NCBI RefSeq assembly: GCF_000243135.2
Contig: NC_019903.1
Location: 31,001-95,000, forward strand
Length of the DNA: 64,000 nt
DNA from: Desulfitobacterium dichloroeliminans LMG P-21439
GTDB lineage: Bacteria > Bacillota > Desulfitobacteriia > Desulfitobacteriales > Desulfitobacteriaceae
Reading direction: 5' to 3'
This document shows positions 27,513 to 36,075 of the stretch, one piece after another. Each line of letters starts with the position of its first letter. Within the stretch, counting starts at the first letter, position 1. Made by a program: the position numbers and the translations under genes. A model generated the notes under the pieces. The model saw only the letters and a list, made by a program, of their open reading frames with translations. It had not been told where the DNA came from and searched no databases.

Positions 27513-27541
27513 CCCCTGGGTCTTATCCCAGGGGTTCTTTT
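27513..27541 (+). terminator. Terminator after prs
   Basis: CCCCTGGG / CCCAGGGG, 8 bp, 6-nt loop, then TTCTTTT. It overlaps the last codons of the convergent PRC-barrel gene, so it may serve both. Confidence 0.8.
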
Positions 27542-28410
27542 GTGGTCGGGACTTGATCCGCCACTTGGGTTGAATCCGAGCAGATTTCTTGGGATGCCGC
27601 CATCCCAAAGTCATTCGTGCAGGGATCAGAGGAATCCGACTCGGCCACAGGGGAGGGCTCCATGACCAGAGTAATAGGGTCATCGGCGCGAATGGCTTCC
27701 GGTAGGGAGTCTGCATTTTCATCCTCAACCGGAGCCGTGGCTACAGCATCGACGATATCCTTACCTTTGTTTTTCCCTTTGTTCTTACTTTTGTTTCTGA
27801 CTTTTTCTTTATCTTTGCTGAATATCTTACTGATTGTATTGGTTGTACCCGTAGCTAAGTTAGATGTAGAGTGCAGAATGGATTTAAAGGTGTCGCTGAT
27901 TCCTTTGTCAGCGACCATTAAGTTGCTTTCACAGCCTTTTTGAGCCACGATGGCATCTTGACCGATGGTAAGGACATAGTCGGCATCCAGTAGGCCTTTG
28001 CCACTGAAGAGTCCTTCCAGTTTGCCGCCGGAGATTTCCAGCTGAGTGATTTGGCCAGTTTCCGGATCGACATAGAATTCTTCTACGACCCCGAGGGTTT
28101 TGCCGCTTTGCGTAATGACGCGGGTACCGATGATGGTTAGTTTTTCCTTGATGAGGCTTAGAATCTCAGGTAAGCTGGCTGATTTTTCGACATAAACGCC
28201 CTTGTCGATGGTAATGGCATCTTCCCCCACGCTAACGACTTTGGCATAAGGAATGATGCGCTGGTCCTTGAAAAATCCCTTGGGATCGATGACTAAGGCG
28301 GCTAGGGATTTGGAATGGGAATCAATGACCAGGCTTTTTACATATCCGATATGCTGTCCTTCGCTTAGGGAGACGATCGGTAGGGATAGAAATTGTTTAC
28401 TCGGTTTCAA
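27523..28410 (-). CDS. PRC-barrel domain protein with basic C-terminal tail
   Basis: 295 aa from a TTG at 28410 that follows GGGGG on the minus strand; a longer in-frame start at 28452 has no ribosome site. Two PRC-barrel domains are visible: residues ~1-75 (FLSLPIVSLSEGQHIGYVKSLVID) and ~85-160 (LTIIGTRVITQSGKTLGVVEEFYVD). The rest is a low-complexity, Lys/Asn-rich stretch (near residue 205) and an acidic Asp/Glu/Ser tail. PRC barrels occur in RimM and in membrane- or RNA-associated proteins of spore formers; the role here is unknown. Confidence 0.8.
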   Translation of the reverse strand: MKPSKQFLSLPIVSLSEGQHIGYVKSLVIDSHSKSLAALVIDPKGFFKDQRIIPYAKVVSVGEDAITIDKGVYVEKSASLPEILSLIKEKLTIIGTRVITQSGKTLGVVEEFYVDPETGQITQLEISGGKLEGLFSGKGLLDADYVLTIGQDAIVAQKGCESNLMVADKGISDTFKSILHSTSNLATGTTNTISKIFSKDKEKVRNKSKNKGKNKGKDIVDAVATAPVEDENADSLPEAIRADDPITLVMEPSPVAESDSSDPCTNDFGMAASQEICSDSTQVADQVPTTKEPLG

Positions 28411-28508
28411 TCGTAATACCCCCTTATTTATGTGCAAGAACATAAGAATCATGCTATCATCAATGTATTCACGGGATGTCTACAATATGCTTAGAGGAGT
28501 GGAGATTC

Positions 28509-29066
28509 ATGAAGCTCATCGTAGGTCTCGGTAATCCAGGAGTGCAGTATGCAGAAACCCGGCATAATGCGGGTTTTCTCCTGCTGGATTGCTTAGCCGA
28601 AGAATTAAACTTAGATTTTCGTTCCAAGTTTCAAGGCTTGGTCTCAGAAACCCAAATTGGAGGGGAGAAAATCTATCTGCTTAAACCCCAGACTTTTATG
28701 AATTTGAGTGGCCGTTCGATCCGGGAAGTGGTCCAGTTCTATAAGATCGCGCCCCAGGACATCTTAGTAATCTATGATGACATGGATTTGGCCGTAGGCC
28801 GTTTGCGCTTAAGGAGTTCGGGAAGTGCCGGCGGACATAACGGGATTAAGTCCACGATTGCCGAGCTGGGATCGGAGGACTTTTGGCGGCTAAAGGTGGG
28901 TATCGGTAGACCCCCGACCGGTTGGGATTCGGCACGTTATGTGCTGGCGAGCTTTGCCAAGGAGGAAATACCGGTGCTTGAGGAAGTGTTGGACAAGGGG
29001 ATGAAGGCGGTAACCCTGTGGGCTAAGGGCGAAGGAGATAAGGCCATGAATGAGTATAACCGGTGA
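28509..29066 (+). CDS. pth: Peptidyl-tRNA hydrolase
   Basis: 185 aa from the ATG at 28509, placed after AGAGGAGTGGAG. The catalytic motifs are [18 protein letters not shown] (with the active-site His), [18 protein letters not shown] and [11 protein letters not shown]. It recycles peptidyl-tRNAs released from stalled ribosomes. In B. subtilis this gene (spoVC) is followed by fin and mfd; here four genes are inserted before fin. A hairpin terminator starts at its stop codon. Confidence 0.97.
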   Translation: MKLIVGLGNPGVQYAETRHNAGFLLLDCLAEELNLDFRSKFQGLVSETQIGGEKIYLLKPQTFMNLSGRSIREVVQFYKIAPQDILVIYDDMDLAVGRLRLRSSGSAGGHNGIKSTIAELGSEDFWRLKVGIGRPPTGWDSARYVLASFAKEEIPVLEEVLDKGMKAVTLWAKGEGDKAMNEYNR

Positions 29067-29098
29067 GACAAGGGGTCAAATCCCTTGTCTCATTTTTA
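29064..29098 (+). terminator. Terminator after pth
   Basis: TGAGACAAGGG and CCCTTGTCTCA form an 11-bp stem followed by five T. The pth stop codon is part of the 5' arm. Confidence 0.9.
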
Positions 29099-29175
29099 TA
29101 AGATAATTTTTAATTTATAAAAGTGAAATGAAAACGGTACGCGAGTTTCTCTAATAGATAGGAAGGGGGGCAGAC

Positions 29176-29676
29176 ATGAGTATCTTTGGAGCACAAGGAG
29201 TTAATAAAACGGCTTATGTGGCTTTTATCACAGAATATAAAAGCATTATGTATCGCATTGCTTTTGGATATCTCGGAGATGAAACAAAGGCCCTAGACGC
29301 AATAGATGAAGCCGTTTATCTTGGATATGTTCACAGAAAAGAATTGAGAGAGACCAGTTTTCTCAAGACATGGCTTACTCGCATCCTAATCAATGAATGC
29401 TATCGCATCTTGAGAAAGATGAAGAGAGAAGTGACCATGGATGTCCTGCCAGAGCAAGGGCAATCTTACTCGGAGGGCACGTTAACGATCAAGATGGCTG
29501 TACAAGTCCTGCCGGAAGATCTTAGAAAGGTCATTGTGCTTCGCTATTTTGGTGGATATACCATTGCAGATACTGCCGCTATATTGGCAATCCCTGAAGG
29601 GACGGTAGCCACTCGTACACGAAACGCTTTGAAGCTCTTAAGAGTAGAGCTGAGTGAGCAGGAAGGGGGAGAGTAG
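29176..29676 (+). CDS. ECF-type RNA polymerase sigma factor
   Basis: 166 aa. Region 2 spans ~residues 15-75 (ITEYKSIMYRIAFGYLGDETKALDAIDEAVY, FLKTWLTRILINECY). Region 4 is ~105-160 (LPEDLRKVIVLRYFGGYTIADTAAILAIPEGTVATRTRNALKLL, read in two parts). It belongs to the sigma-V/YlaC-like ECF group. It is followed by a DUF4179 membrane protein that starts 2 bp after its stop, the normal place for a cognate anti-sigma. It probably responds to an envelope signal. Confidence 0.9.
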   Translation: MSIFGAQGVNKTAYVAFITEYKSIMYRIAFGYLGDETKALDAIDEAVYLGYVHRKELRETSFLKTWLTRILINECYRILRKMKREVTMDVLPEQGQSYSEGTLTIKMAVQVLPEDLRKVIVLRYFGGYTIADTAAILAIPEGTVATRTRNALKLLRVELSEQEGGE

Positions 29677-29677
29677 T

Positions 29678-31096
29678 TTGACAGATAATGACCAGGAGAA
29701 TTTAAAAAGGGGCAGGCACGACGTGGAGCAAGAATGGCAGGCTTTTATAGCAGAAGCAAATGTGGAGCCTGATGGTTTAGGATTTGTGGAAGATAGATTG
29801 GAGAAAAGAATGGGTCAAGGCAGGAGGAAAAAGAGAGCGTTATATAGCACTCTCTCGACAGCTGCAACGGCACTATTGCTTATCTTTTTGGTCAATACTA
29901 ATTCTGCATTTGCACATACAATGTCAAATATCCCGATTATCGGCCAATTAGTTGAGTATATTCAGTTTGATAAAAGCCTTAGCCAAGCCATTGAAAACGA
30001 ATATATTCAGGAGGTGGCGCTGACCGCCTGGGATGGAGTAGAGCAGTTATCGCTACCTTATGTGCTTGCTGATGAAAAAAATATGGTGCTCTTTTTTCAA
30101 CTTCCAGATGACTTTGAACTGGCAGACAATGAGTGGGCTAATATAATCCTAAGGGATATAATTGATGAAAGCACCGGAGATAAAGTCGAAGGCTTTAGTT
30201 ACTCTACATCTAGTTTGTCCCAAGAGGGGAAAGCCGAAAACCATGGTTTCATCATGCAGCAGTATCACTTTGCAGAAGGCAAAGTACCTGAATCAATTTC
30301 TCTTAACGTGCTCTTGGAGATTGAAATCCTTCCTAACGAAGAGAACGCTGTGCAGGTTGGAGAATTTGAAGATGATGGTCATGAGCGAGATATGAAAGAA
30401 GTGGGGACATTTGCCTTCCAGGTCAAGTTTGAGGAGCTTGCTGAGCCAATCGTATATGAATTTCAAGAGAATTTCAGCATACACGGGCAGACAATAACGC
30501 TTGAAGAAATGAAAGTTTACCCTACTGGAACTGAAGTGTCCTTTACTTTTGCCGACGAGAATACAGCCTGGGTCAAAGGGTTGAACTTGGCTGTCGAGGA
30601 AGATCGAGAAATAGTGATCAAAGGAAGTCATGGGATTAGTGCTATGCATAAAGAAGATTATAGCGGAATGAGTGTCTTTATCGAGTCGAGTTATTTCAAT
30701 AAGCCAAAGGAACAGGAGCTTTTGATTCGAGGGCTGCGCCTATTGGATAAGGAAGACGAATTTATTACTGTAGATATGGAGAAGAAGACTATAACCCCGG
30801 CTATTGAGGGAATGGAGCTTAAAGAAGTCAGGAAAGTAGAAGGAAAAGCAAGCTTAGTTTTTGCAACAAAGGTCAGGGAAGATGATGGCTTTGGAGTATT
30901 TGATTTCGAGTATCGGGATGAAGGAGGGAATACCTATTTGCTGAAAAGCGAGGGTACCTCATCGCCTCAAGATTCTTGGATGGAAACAAGAATTACTGTA
31001 GAATATCCGGAGAGCGGTAAAGTTATTTTACAAAGAACATTAACCCCTATGCTCACTCTGGAAGAGCCAATTAGAATTAAGCTTCCTCAGCGATAA
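29678..31096 (+). CDS. DUF4179-domain membrane protein, probable anti-sigma factor
   Basis: 472 aa from TTG 29678, after GGAAGGGGGAGAG. Residues 1-55 are cytoplasmic and acidic/basic, one membrane helix lies at ~60-80 (STAATALLLIFLVNTNSAFA), and the remainder is extracytoplasmic with the DUF4179 signature (MSNIPIIGQLVEYIQFDKSLSQAIENEY in two pieces). Topology and pairing with the upstream ECF sigma factor indicate an anti-sigma factor, though a short cytoplasmic segment without a clear zinc motif makes this inference. The large external part would be the sensor. Confidence 0.8.
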   Translation: MTDNDQENLKRGRHDVEQEWQAFIAEANVEPDGLGFVEDRLEKRMGQGRRKKRALYSTLSTAATALLLIFLVNTNSAFAHTMSNIPIIGQLVEYIQFDKSLSQAIENEYIQEVALTAWDGVEQLSLPYVLADEKNMVLFFQLPDDFELADNEWANIILRDIIDESTGDKVEGFSYSTSSLSQEGKAENHGFIMQQYHFAEGKVPESISLNVLLEIEILPNEENAVQVGEFEDDGHERDMKEVGTFAFQVKFEELAEPIVYEFQENFSIHGQTITLEEMKVYPTGTEVSFTFADENTAWVKGLNLAVEEDREIVIKGSHGISAMHKEDYSGMSVFIESSYFNKPKEQELLIRGLRLLDKEDEFITVDMEKKTITPAIEGMELKEVRKVEGKASLVFATKVREDDGFGVFDFEYRDEGGNTYLLKSEGTSSPQDSWMETRITVEYPESGKVILQRTLTPMLTLEEPIRIKLPQR

Positions 31097-31126
31097 TCTC
31101 TTAAGGGTTTTGACAAATAAAGAGGA

Positions 31127-31158
31127 CCTCGCCGACTGTTTTGAACGAATCGGCGAGG
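31127..31158. terminator. Hairpin between convergent DUF4179 and YtoQ genes
   Basis: CCTCGCCGA / TCGGCGAGG, a perfect 9-bp stem with a 14-nt loop. No strong T tract on either side, but the position between two converging genes supports a shared terminator. Confidence 0.6.
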
Positions 31159-31180
31159 CCATGTATAGACATAATCGGTC

Positions 31181-31633
31181 TTAAGCCTTTGTCTCGAAAA
31201 TATAGGAAATTACCTTTATGGCTTGATCGATGGATTCAACGGTTACGTTTGCCTTTTGGGAAAGCTCTTTTATAGGGTGATGAAGTGCTTCGGGACGAAT
31301 GATAATAAGAGGTTTATTCAGCGCAAGGGCAGTGCTTGCATCCATAGCTGTATTCCATTGGCGATATTTATTCTCTCCGAAATGGGCAATGACCAAATCG
31401 GATTTACCTAAGAGAACCTGGGTTCTTAGGTTGTTAATCTTGGAAGCGGCTTCATCGCGAAGGATAGGATTGGGTTGGGTTCCGAGAACTTGTTCACCGA
31501 TTATATCTGAATAGTCATGATCCTGCATTGGACCGACAAATTCGATGGGTAGATCAAGTGCAGTAGCCTTTTCCTTAAGCTCTTCACGCCATTGTGTGTG
31601 GATTTCACCGGCTAGGTAAACTACAAGGTTCAT
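31181..31633 (-). CDS. YtoQ-family protein
   Basis: 150 aa. It matches the YtoQ family over its length: LVVYLAGEIHTQWREEL at the start, the FVGPMQDHDYSD segment, KSDLVIAHFGENKYRQWNTAMDAS (in two parts) and KPLIIIRP. The fold resembles nucleoside 2-deoxyribosyltransferase-like proteins, but no activity is established for YtoQ. It lies divergent from the next gene. Confidence 0.85.
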   Translation of the reverse strand: MNLVVYLAGEIHTQWREELKEKATALDLPIEFVGPMQDHDYSDIIGEQVLGTQPNPILRDEAASKINNLRTQVLLGKSDLVIAHFGENKYRQWNTAMDASTALALNKPLIIIRPEALHHPIKELSQKANVTVESIDQAIKVISYIFETKA

Positions 31634-31735
31634 TCTAATGTACCCCCTAGGTTAATTATTTCCTATCCAATTTAGCTCACTTAAGCTTAAAAGTAAAGTT
31701 TGGTTCGATTATCATCTATACAGAAGGGAGATAAT

Positions 31736-32086
31736 ATGATGGTATTTATATGTTATACGCGCTGCACGACCTGTCAGAAGGCGAAGAAATGGCTGGAGGA
31801 AAAGGGTATCACCTTCGAAGTGCGAGATATTAAGGGTGACAATCCGACCTTAGAGGAATTACGTCAGTGGCATGCTGCGAGTGGCTTGCCCTTGAAACGT
31901 TTCTTCAATACCAGCGGTCAGCAGTATAAAGCTCTGAATCTTAAAGACCGTCTTGCCACCATGAGCGAAGACGAGCAGTTTGCTCTTTTAGCCTCCGATG
32001 GGATGTTAGTAAAGCGTCCAATTTTGGTAGATAAGGATTTTGTAAGAGTTGGCTTTAAAGAGGAAGAATGGGCGTCTTTAATGTAA
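31736..32086 (+). CDS. ArsC/Spx-family protein (YusI-like)
   Basis: 116 aa. A thioredoxin-like fold with the redox pair in RCTTCQKAKKWL at residues 9-12 and the family segments DIKGDNPTLEELRQW, KRFFNTSGQQYK and the cis-Pro strand VKRPILVD. This places it in the ArsC/Spx superfamily, nearest to YusI-type proteins. Whether it reduces a substrate or acts like Spx on RNA polymerase is not clear. ATGATG follows an AAGGGAG site; the first ATG is given as the start. Confidence 0.85.
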   Translation: MMVFICYTRCTTCQKAKKWLEEKGITFEVRDIKGDNPTLEELRQWHAASGLPLKRFFNTSGQQYKALNLKDRLATMSEDEQFALLASDGMLVKRPILVDKDFVRVGFKEEEWASLM

Positions 32087-32097
32087 TAAGTTCCTAT

Positions 32098-32127
32098 GAA
32101 TAACCCTGCACCTCCCAGGCAAACCTA
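32098..32127 (+). promoter_or_regulatory. Sigma-F/sigma-G-like promoter of fin
   Basis: GAATA (32098-32102), 15-bp spacer, then GGCAAACCTA (32118-32127), matching the forespore sigma-F -10 pattern GG-N2-A-N-A-H-T-R at all but one position. Predicted start is near 32134. In B. subtilis fin is transcribed by sigma-F and sigma-G. Confidence 0.5.
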
Positions 32128-32140
32128 TCCCTAGGAGGTG
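32109..32140 (+). promoter_or_regulatory. Hairpin sequestering the fin ribosome-binding site
   Basis: CACCTCC-C-AGG (32109-32119) pairs with CCT-A-GGAGGTG (32130-32140) around a 10-nt loop, one C-A mismatch. The 3' arm is the Shine-Dalgarno sequence of fin. It may also terminate the upstream gene (TTTTC follows). Transcripts starting at the forespore promoter would lack the 5' arm. Confidence 0.55.
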
Positions 32141-32145
32141 TTTTC

Positions 32146-32322
32146 ATGTTGGTTATGAGAGTTTGTCAGGTCTGTGATCAAGTCTTGGGGGAGTTAGAGC
32201 TGGATGACTTGACCTCGGGACAGCAGGACTCTATAATAAATATCACTGGGAATGTGGCCTACGCTCTTTGCCCAGATTGTATGAGCGAACTAGAAGTCCA
32301 GGACTATCGGCGGTTAAACTAG
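32146..32322 (+). CDS. fin: Anti-sigma factor Fin homologue
   Basis: 58 aa. The protein has two CxxC pairs, CQVC near the N-terminus (Cys7, Cys10) and CPDC near the end (Cys42, Cys45), with LGELELDDLTSGQQDSII between. This is the zinc-binding layout of Fin (YabK, DUF2757). In B. subtilis Fin inhibits sigma-F to allow the switch to sigma-G in the forespore. Position directly upstream of mfd is the conserved locus. A perfect AGGAGGTG lies 5 bp before the ATG. It is shorter than Bacillus Fin (76 aa), so homology should be confirmed. Confidence 0.82.
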   Translation: MLVMRVCQVCDQVLGELELDDLTSGQQDSIINITGNVAYALCPDCMSELEVQDYRRLN

Positions 32323-32500
32323 ACTGTTCACAAAGTTTCACTGAGACTGTCTAGCCTAAGCGTTAATGCTCTATGGAGAGCGGAATCAGCTTGTTGCTGA
32401 CTTTGTTCACTCTCAGACGAACATATTTATAACTAGGCACTATGGGGGTCCCCCGAGCGGACGTCCATGGTTTTGCTTTGCCCCTGAAAGGAAGGATTAT

Positions 32501-35500
32501 TTGAAAACCCTCAGCCACTATTTGCGTTTAGGCTTCGATATTGAGGCAGTGGAAAAGGCGATTCCCTATCAGGAATGGCCGCAAATGATATATAACTTAA
32601 CAGGAAGCCAGAAGCCTGCCTTCGCTTCTCAGCTATTAAAGAAGGGTAAGCCTGGCTTGATTCTCACCTATTCGGAGGATCTTGCGCAAAAGTGGGTTAA
32701 TGATTTGCGTACTTGGCTTCCTGAGGAATCTGTCCTTTATTTTCCGGCGACGGATTGGCTGCCCTTTGAGGTCCTTGGCAAAAGCCGTGAAACCACAATT
32801 GAGAGAATTAAGGTTTTAAATCGTTTAGCCGAGGATAATCAATGTACGGTCGTTGCCCCAGTATTAGCCGTGGAGCAGAGGATGTTTTCTGCCACACGCT
32901 GGCAGGAGTATACCCAGGAGTTAAAAGAAGGAGTCTCCTATAATTTACAGGAGCTCACACATAAATTAATCACCGCAGGGTATGAACGCCTTGATGTGGT
33001 GGATGGCAAGGGTCAGTTTGCTATCCGGGGTGGCATCATGGACATTGCTCCTCTGGATGGGGAGCCCTTACGGATTGAGTTTTTTGATGACGAAGTAGAC
33101 TCCATACGTGTCTTTGATCTCGAGACTCAAAAATCCACTGAAACTTTAAGAAGTGTCAGAATCCCACCTGCTATGGAGATGGTGATTCACCCTGAGGAGT
33201 TTGATAAGCTCATCTGGGAGGTGCGTGCTCAGGCTAGGAAGGCAGCAGGACGCTTGAATCGGAACGGTCGGGCTGAGGTAGCTGAGCTGGTTATGAAGCA
33301 GGCCCAGAAGATTGAAGAGCGCTTAATGCTCGGCCACTTAGATGAATCAATCTATCCCTATCTCAGTCTTCTTGAGGAACCTCTGGAGTCATTTTTCTCT
33401 TTGCTTTCTAAGGATTGTTATCTAATTTTAGATGAACCGTTGCGACTGAAGGAACAGCTTGAGTTTCAACAGAAGGAAAGACTGGAGGAATTTACGCGGG
33501 CTTTAGCAAAAGGGGAGGAGTTCTTGAGTCCGGAGGCTCAATTCGTAACTTATGAGCAGCTCTTAAAGTACGGAGAAGGTCATCCATTGCTTGTGCTTTC
33601 CACTTTGCCTCGGCAAATTCCTGGGGTTACCCCGAAACGAATCTATAACTTGACGGCCCGTCCCTTGACCGGTTTCATGGGTAAAACGGGTGTCTTGGCC
33701 GATGAAATCGATCTTTGGCAAAAATCCGGGCACATCATCTCTCTTTTCGTCGGGGATGAAGAGCATGCGGAGCGGATGCTACAAGGCCTAAGGGATCGAG
33801 GTGCTTTAGCTAAGAAGCAGGGCCTACAGGAAGCGGTCCAAGAAGGAGGAGTCTATGTTTATGCCTCCTCCATCGATCAGGGCTTCGAGCTCCCCCTAAG
33901 TAAGCTAATCGTTCTCAGTGAAGCTGAGATTTATAAACGGGAGCGCAAAGGTACTCCCCCACGTAAAAAGGCACCGGAGAAAACAGGGCAGCGCTTGCAA
34001 TTTTCTGATCTAAAGCCAGGAGACTTCGTGGTTCATGTGCAACACGGCATCGGGCAGTTTATGGGTATCGAAAAAATTGCCGTGGGAGGGGTCGATAAGG
34101 ATTATTTTAGTGTAAAATACGCGGGCCAAGATAAGCTTTATGTGCCACTTGATCAGCTGAACCTTTTGCAGAAATATCTGGGTGGAGATGCGGACACACT
34201 ACCGAAGCTTTATAAGCTGGGCGGTTCTGACTGGAAAAGAGTTAAGGCAAAAGCTAAAAATGCCATTAAAGAAATGGCGTTTGATTTGGTTAAACTCTAT
34301 GCCCAGCGAGAAGCCATTCAAGGGTATGCTTTTTCGGCGGACAATGTTTGGCAGCAGGAATTTGAAGAGAAGTTCCCCTACCAAGAGACTCCCGATCAGA
34401 TGCAATGTATCATCGAGGTTAAGGAGGATATGATGCGCACACGCCCCATGGATCGCTTGCTTTGCGGGGATGTGGGCTATGGCAAGACTGAGGTGGCCTT
34501 GCGAGCGGCCTTTAAAGCCGTTATGGACAGCAAGCAAGTGGCTGTGTTAGTTCCAACGACCATTCTTGCCCAGCAGCATTACAACACCTTTTTAGAGCGG
34601 TTCATGGGCTACCCCGTAAGTATTCAGATGTTGAGTCGTTTTCGTACCACTAAGGAACAAAAGTTGATTCTGCAGGGTTTGAAGGAAGGCGCAATTGACA
34701 TTGTGGTAGGGACCCATAAACTGGTCTCGGAGTCCATTAAGTTTAAGGATCTCGGACTTCTTATTGTTGATGAAGAGCAGAGGTTCGGGGTTTCCCACAA
34801 GGAAAAGCTAAAGACCCTGAAGACCAATGTGGATGTTCTGACCTTGTCAGCTACTCCCATTCCTCGCACCTTACATATGTCTTTGGTAGGGGTGAGGGAT
34901 CTCAGTGTCATCGATACCCCGCCTGAAGATCGTTTTCCCGTGCAAACTTATGTGGCGGAATTCCGTCCGGATGTGGTGCGAGAAGCCATCCGCAGGGAAA
35001 TTCAACGGGGCGGTCAAGTATTTTTCGTTCATAATCGGGTCGAAGATATGGACCAGGTAGTCCGCTTCCTTAGCCAGCTCGTACCCGAAGCTCGCTATGA
35101 AATCGCTCATGGTCAGATGAGCGAAAAAGAATTAGAGCGAGGAATGTTGAATTTTCTAGAACAGGAAAGCGATGTTTTAGTATGCACCACCATTATCGAG
35201 ACAGGCTTGGATATGCCTAATGTCAACACTTTGATTATTGATGAAGCAGATCGCCTTGGCCTTGGTCAGCTTTATCAGCTGCGGGGTCGGGTCGGACGTT
35301 CAAACAGGAAGGCCTATTCCTACTTTTTATATAAGCCCCAAAAGATTTTGTCGGAGGTAGCGGAAAAGCGCCTGGCAGCTATTCGCGAGTTTACTGAGTT
35401 TGGTTCCGGGCTAAAAATTGCCATGCGAGATTTGGAAATTCGCGGGGCGGGTAACTTAGTCGGTGCCCAACAGCATGGACATTTGGCTGCTTTAGGCTTT

Positions 35501-36037
35501 GAGCTTTATAGTCAAATGCTCAAAGAAGCTGTTCAAGAGATCAAGGGAGAGAAAGTGGAGGAAAGGATTGAGACCAGTATTGAGGTTGCGGTGGATGCTT
35601 ATTTGCCGGATAGCTATGTTGGGGAGCGCAAATTAAAAGCGGCTCTCTATCAGCGGATGATTTCCATTGATAACGAAGAGGATCACAGCTCCATGATTGA
35701 TGAATTGATTGACCGCTTCGGAGCCCCTCCGCGAGAAGTGGAGAACCTCTTGAAGATTGTGCGCATCAAATGGTGTGCCTCCGCTCTAAAGATTGAACAA
35801 ATCCAACAAGTTAAGCAACAGGTTGTCTTCCGTTTTGCAACCGATCCGGGAATTTCCGGAGAGATGCTCATGACGATGGCCACCCAATCTTCTTATCCGA
35901 TTTCATTTGGTACCTCTGCCAATACTAACCTAGAGATAAAACTACGTCTCCGATCTGTGGTTCAGGAAGAAGTGTTAGAAGCAATTCATAAGACATTAAT
36001 GGTATTTAGTGGTATTGCCTCAAAAACTCCATCCTGA
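32501..36037 (+). CDS. mfd: Transcription-repair coupling factor
   Basis: 1178 aa from the TTG at 32501, 5 bp after AAAGGAAGG. This gives the same length as B. subtilis Mfd; an in-frame extension back to 32366 has no ribosome site. N-terminal UvrB-like module (~1-330), RNA polymerase-interaction domain (~505-570, GDFVVHVQHGIGQFMGIEKI), superfamily 2 helicase with LLCGDVGYGKTEVALRAAF and DEEQRFG, RecG-like TRG region, and a C-terminal module. It removes stalled RNA polymerase at lesions and recruits UvrA. Confidence 0.97.
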   Translation: MKTLSHYLRLGFDIEAVEKAIPYQEWPQMIYNLTGSQKPAFASQLLKKGKPGLILTYSEDLAQKWVNDLRTWLPEESVLYFPATDWLPFEVLGKSRETTIERIKVLNRLAEDNQCTVVAPVLAVEQRMFSATRWQEYTQELKEGVSYNLQELTHKLITAGYERLDVVDGKGQFAIRGGIMDIAPLDGEPLRIEFFDDEVDSIRVFDLETQKSTETLRSVRIPPAMEMVIHPEEFDKLIWEVRAQARKAAGRLNRNGRAEVAELVMKQAQKIEERLMLGHLDESIYPYLSLLEEPLESFFSLLSKDCYLILDEPLRLKEQLEFQQKERLEEFTRALAKGEEFLSPEAQFVTYEQLLKYGEGHPLLVLSTLPRQIPGVTPKRIYNLTARPLTGFMGKTGVLADEIDLWQKSGHIISLFVGDEEHAERMLQGLRDRGALAKKQGLQEAVQEGGVYVYASSIDQGFELPLSKLIVLSEAEIYKRERKGTPPRKKAPEKTGQRLQFSDLKPGDFVVHVQHGIGQFMGIEKIAVGGVDKDYFSVKYAGQDKLYVPLDQLNLLQKYLGGDADTLPKLYKLGGSDWKRVKAKAKNAIKEMAFDLVKLYAQREAIQGYAFSADNVWQQEFEEKFPYQETPDQMQCIIEVKEDMMRTRPMDRLLCGDVGYGKTEVALRAAFKAVMDSKQVAVLVPTTILAQQHYNTFLERFMGYPVSIQMLSRFRTTKEQKLILQGLKEGAIDIVVGTHKLVSESIKFKDLGLLIVDEEQRFGVSHKEKLKTLKTNVDVLTLSATPIPRTLHMSLVGVRDLSVIDTPPEDRFPVQTYVAEFRPDVVREAIRREIQRGGQVFFVHNRVEDMDQVVRFLSQLVPEARYEIAHGQMSEKELERGMLNFLEQESDVLVCTTIIETGLDMPNVNTLIIDEADRLGLGQLYQLRGRVGRSNRKAYSYFLYKPQKILSEVAEKRLAAIREFTEFGSGLKIAMRDLEIRGAGNLVGAQQHGHLAALGFELYSQMLKEAVQEIKGEKVEERIETSIEVAVDAYLPDSYVGERKLKAALYQRMISIDNEEDHSSMIDELIDRFGAPPREVENLLKIVRIKWCASALKIEQIQQVKQQVVFRFATDPGISGEMLMTMATQSSYPISFGTSANTNLEIKLRLRSVVQEEVLEAIHKTLMVFSGIASKTPS

Positions 36038-36075
36038 TATAATTGCTTTTAGTGGATACGAAAGGGTGTGTAATC

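Noticed and set aside
32366..32500. N-terminal extension of mfd by 45 codons
   Set aside because: No ribosome site, and the TTG at 32501 with AAAGGAAGG gives the normal protein length.
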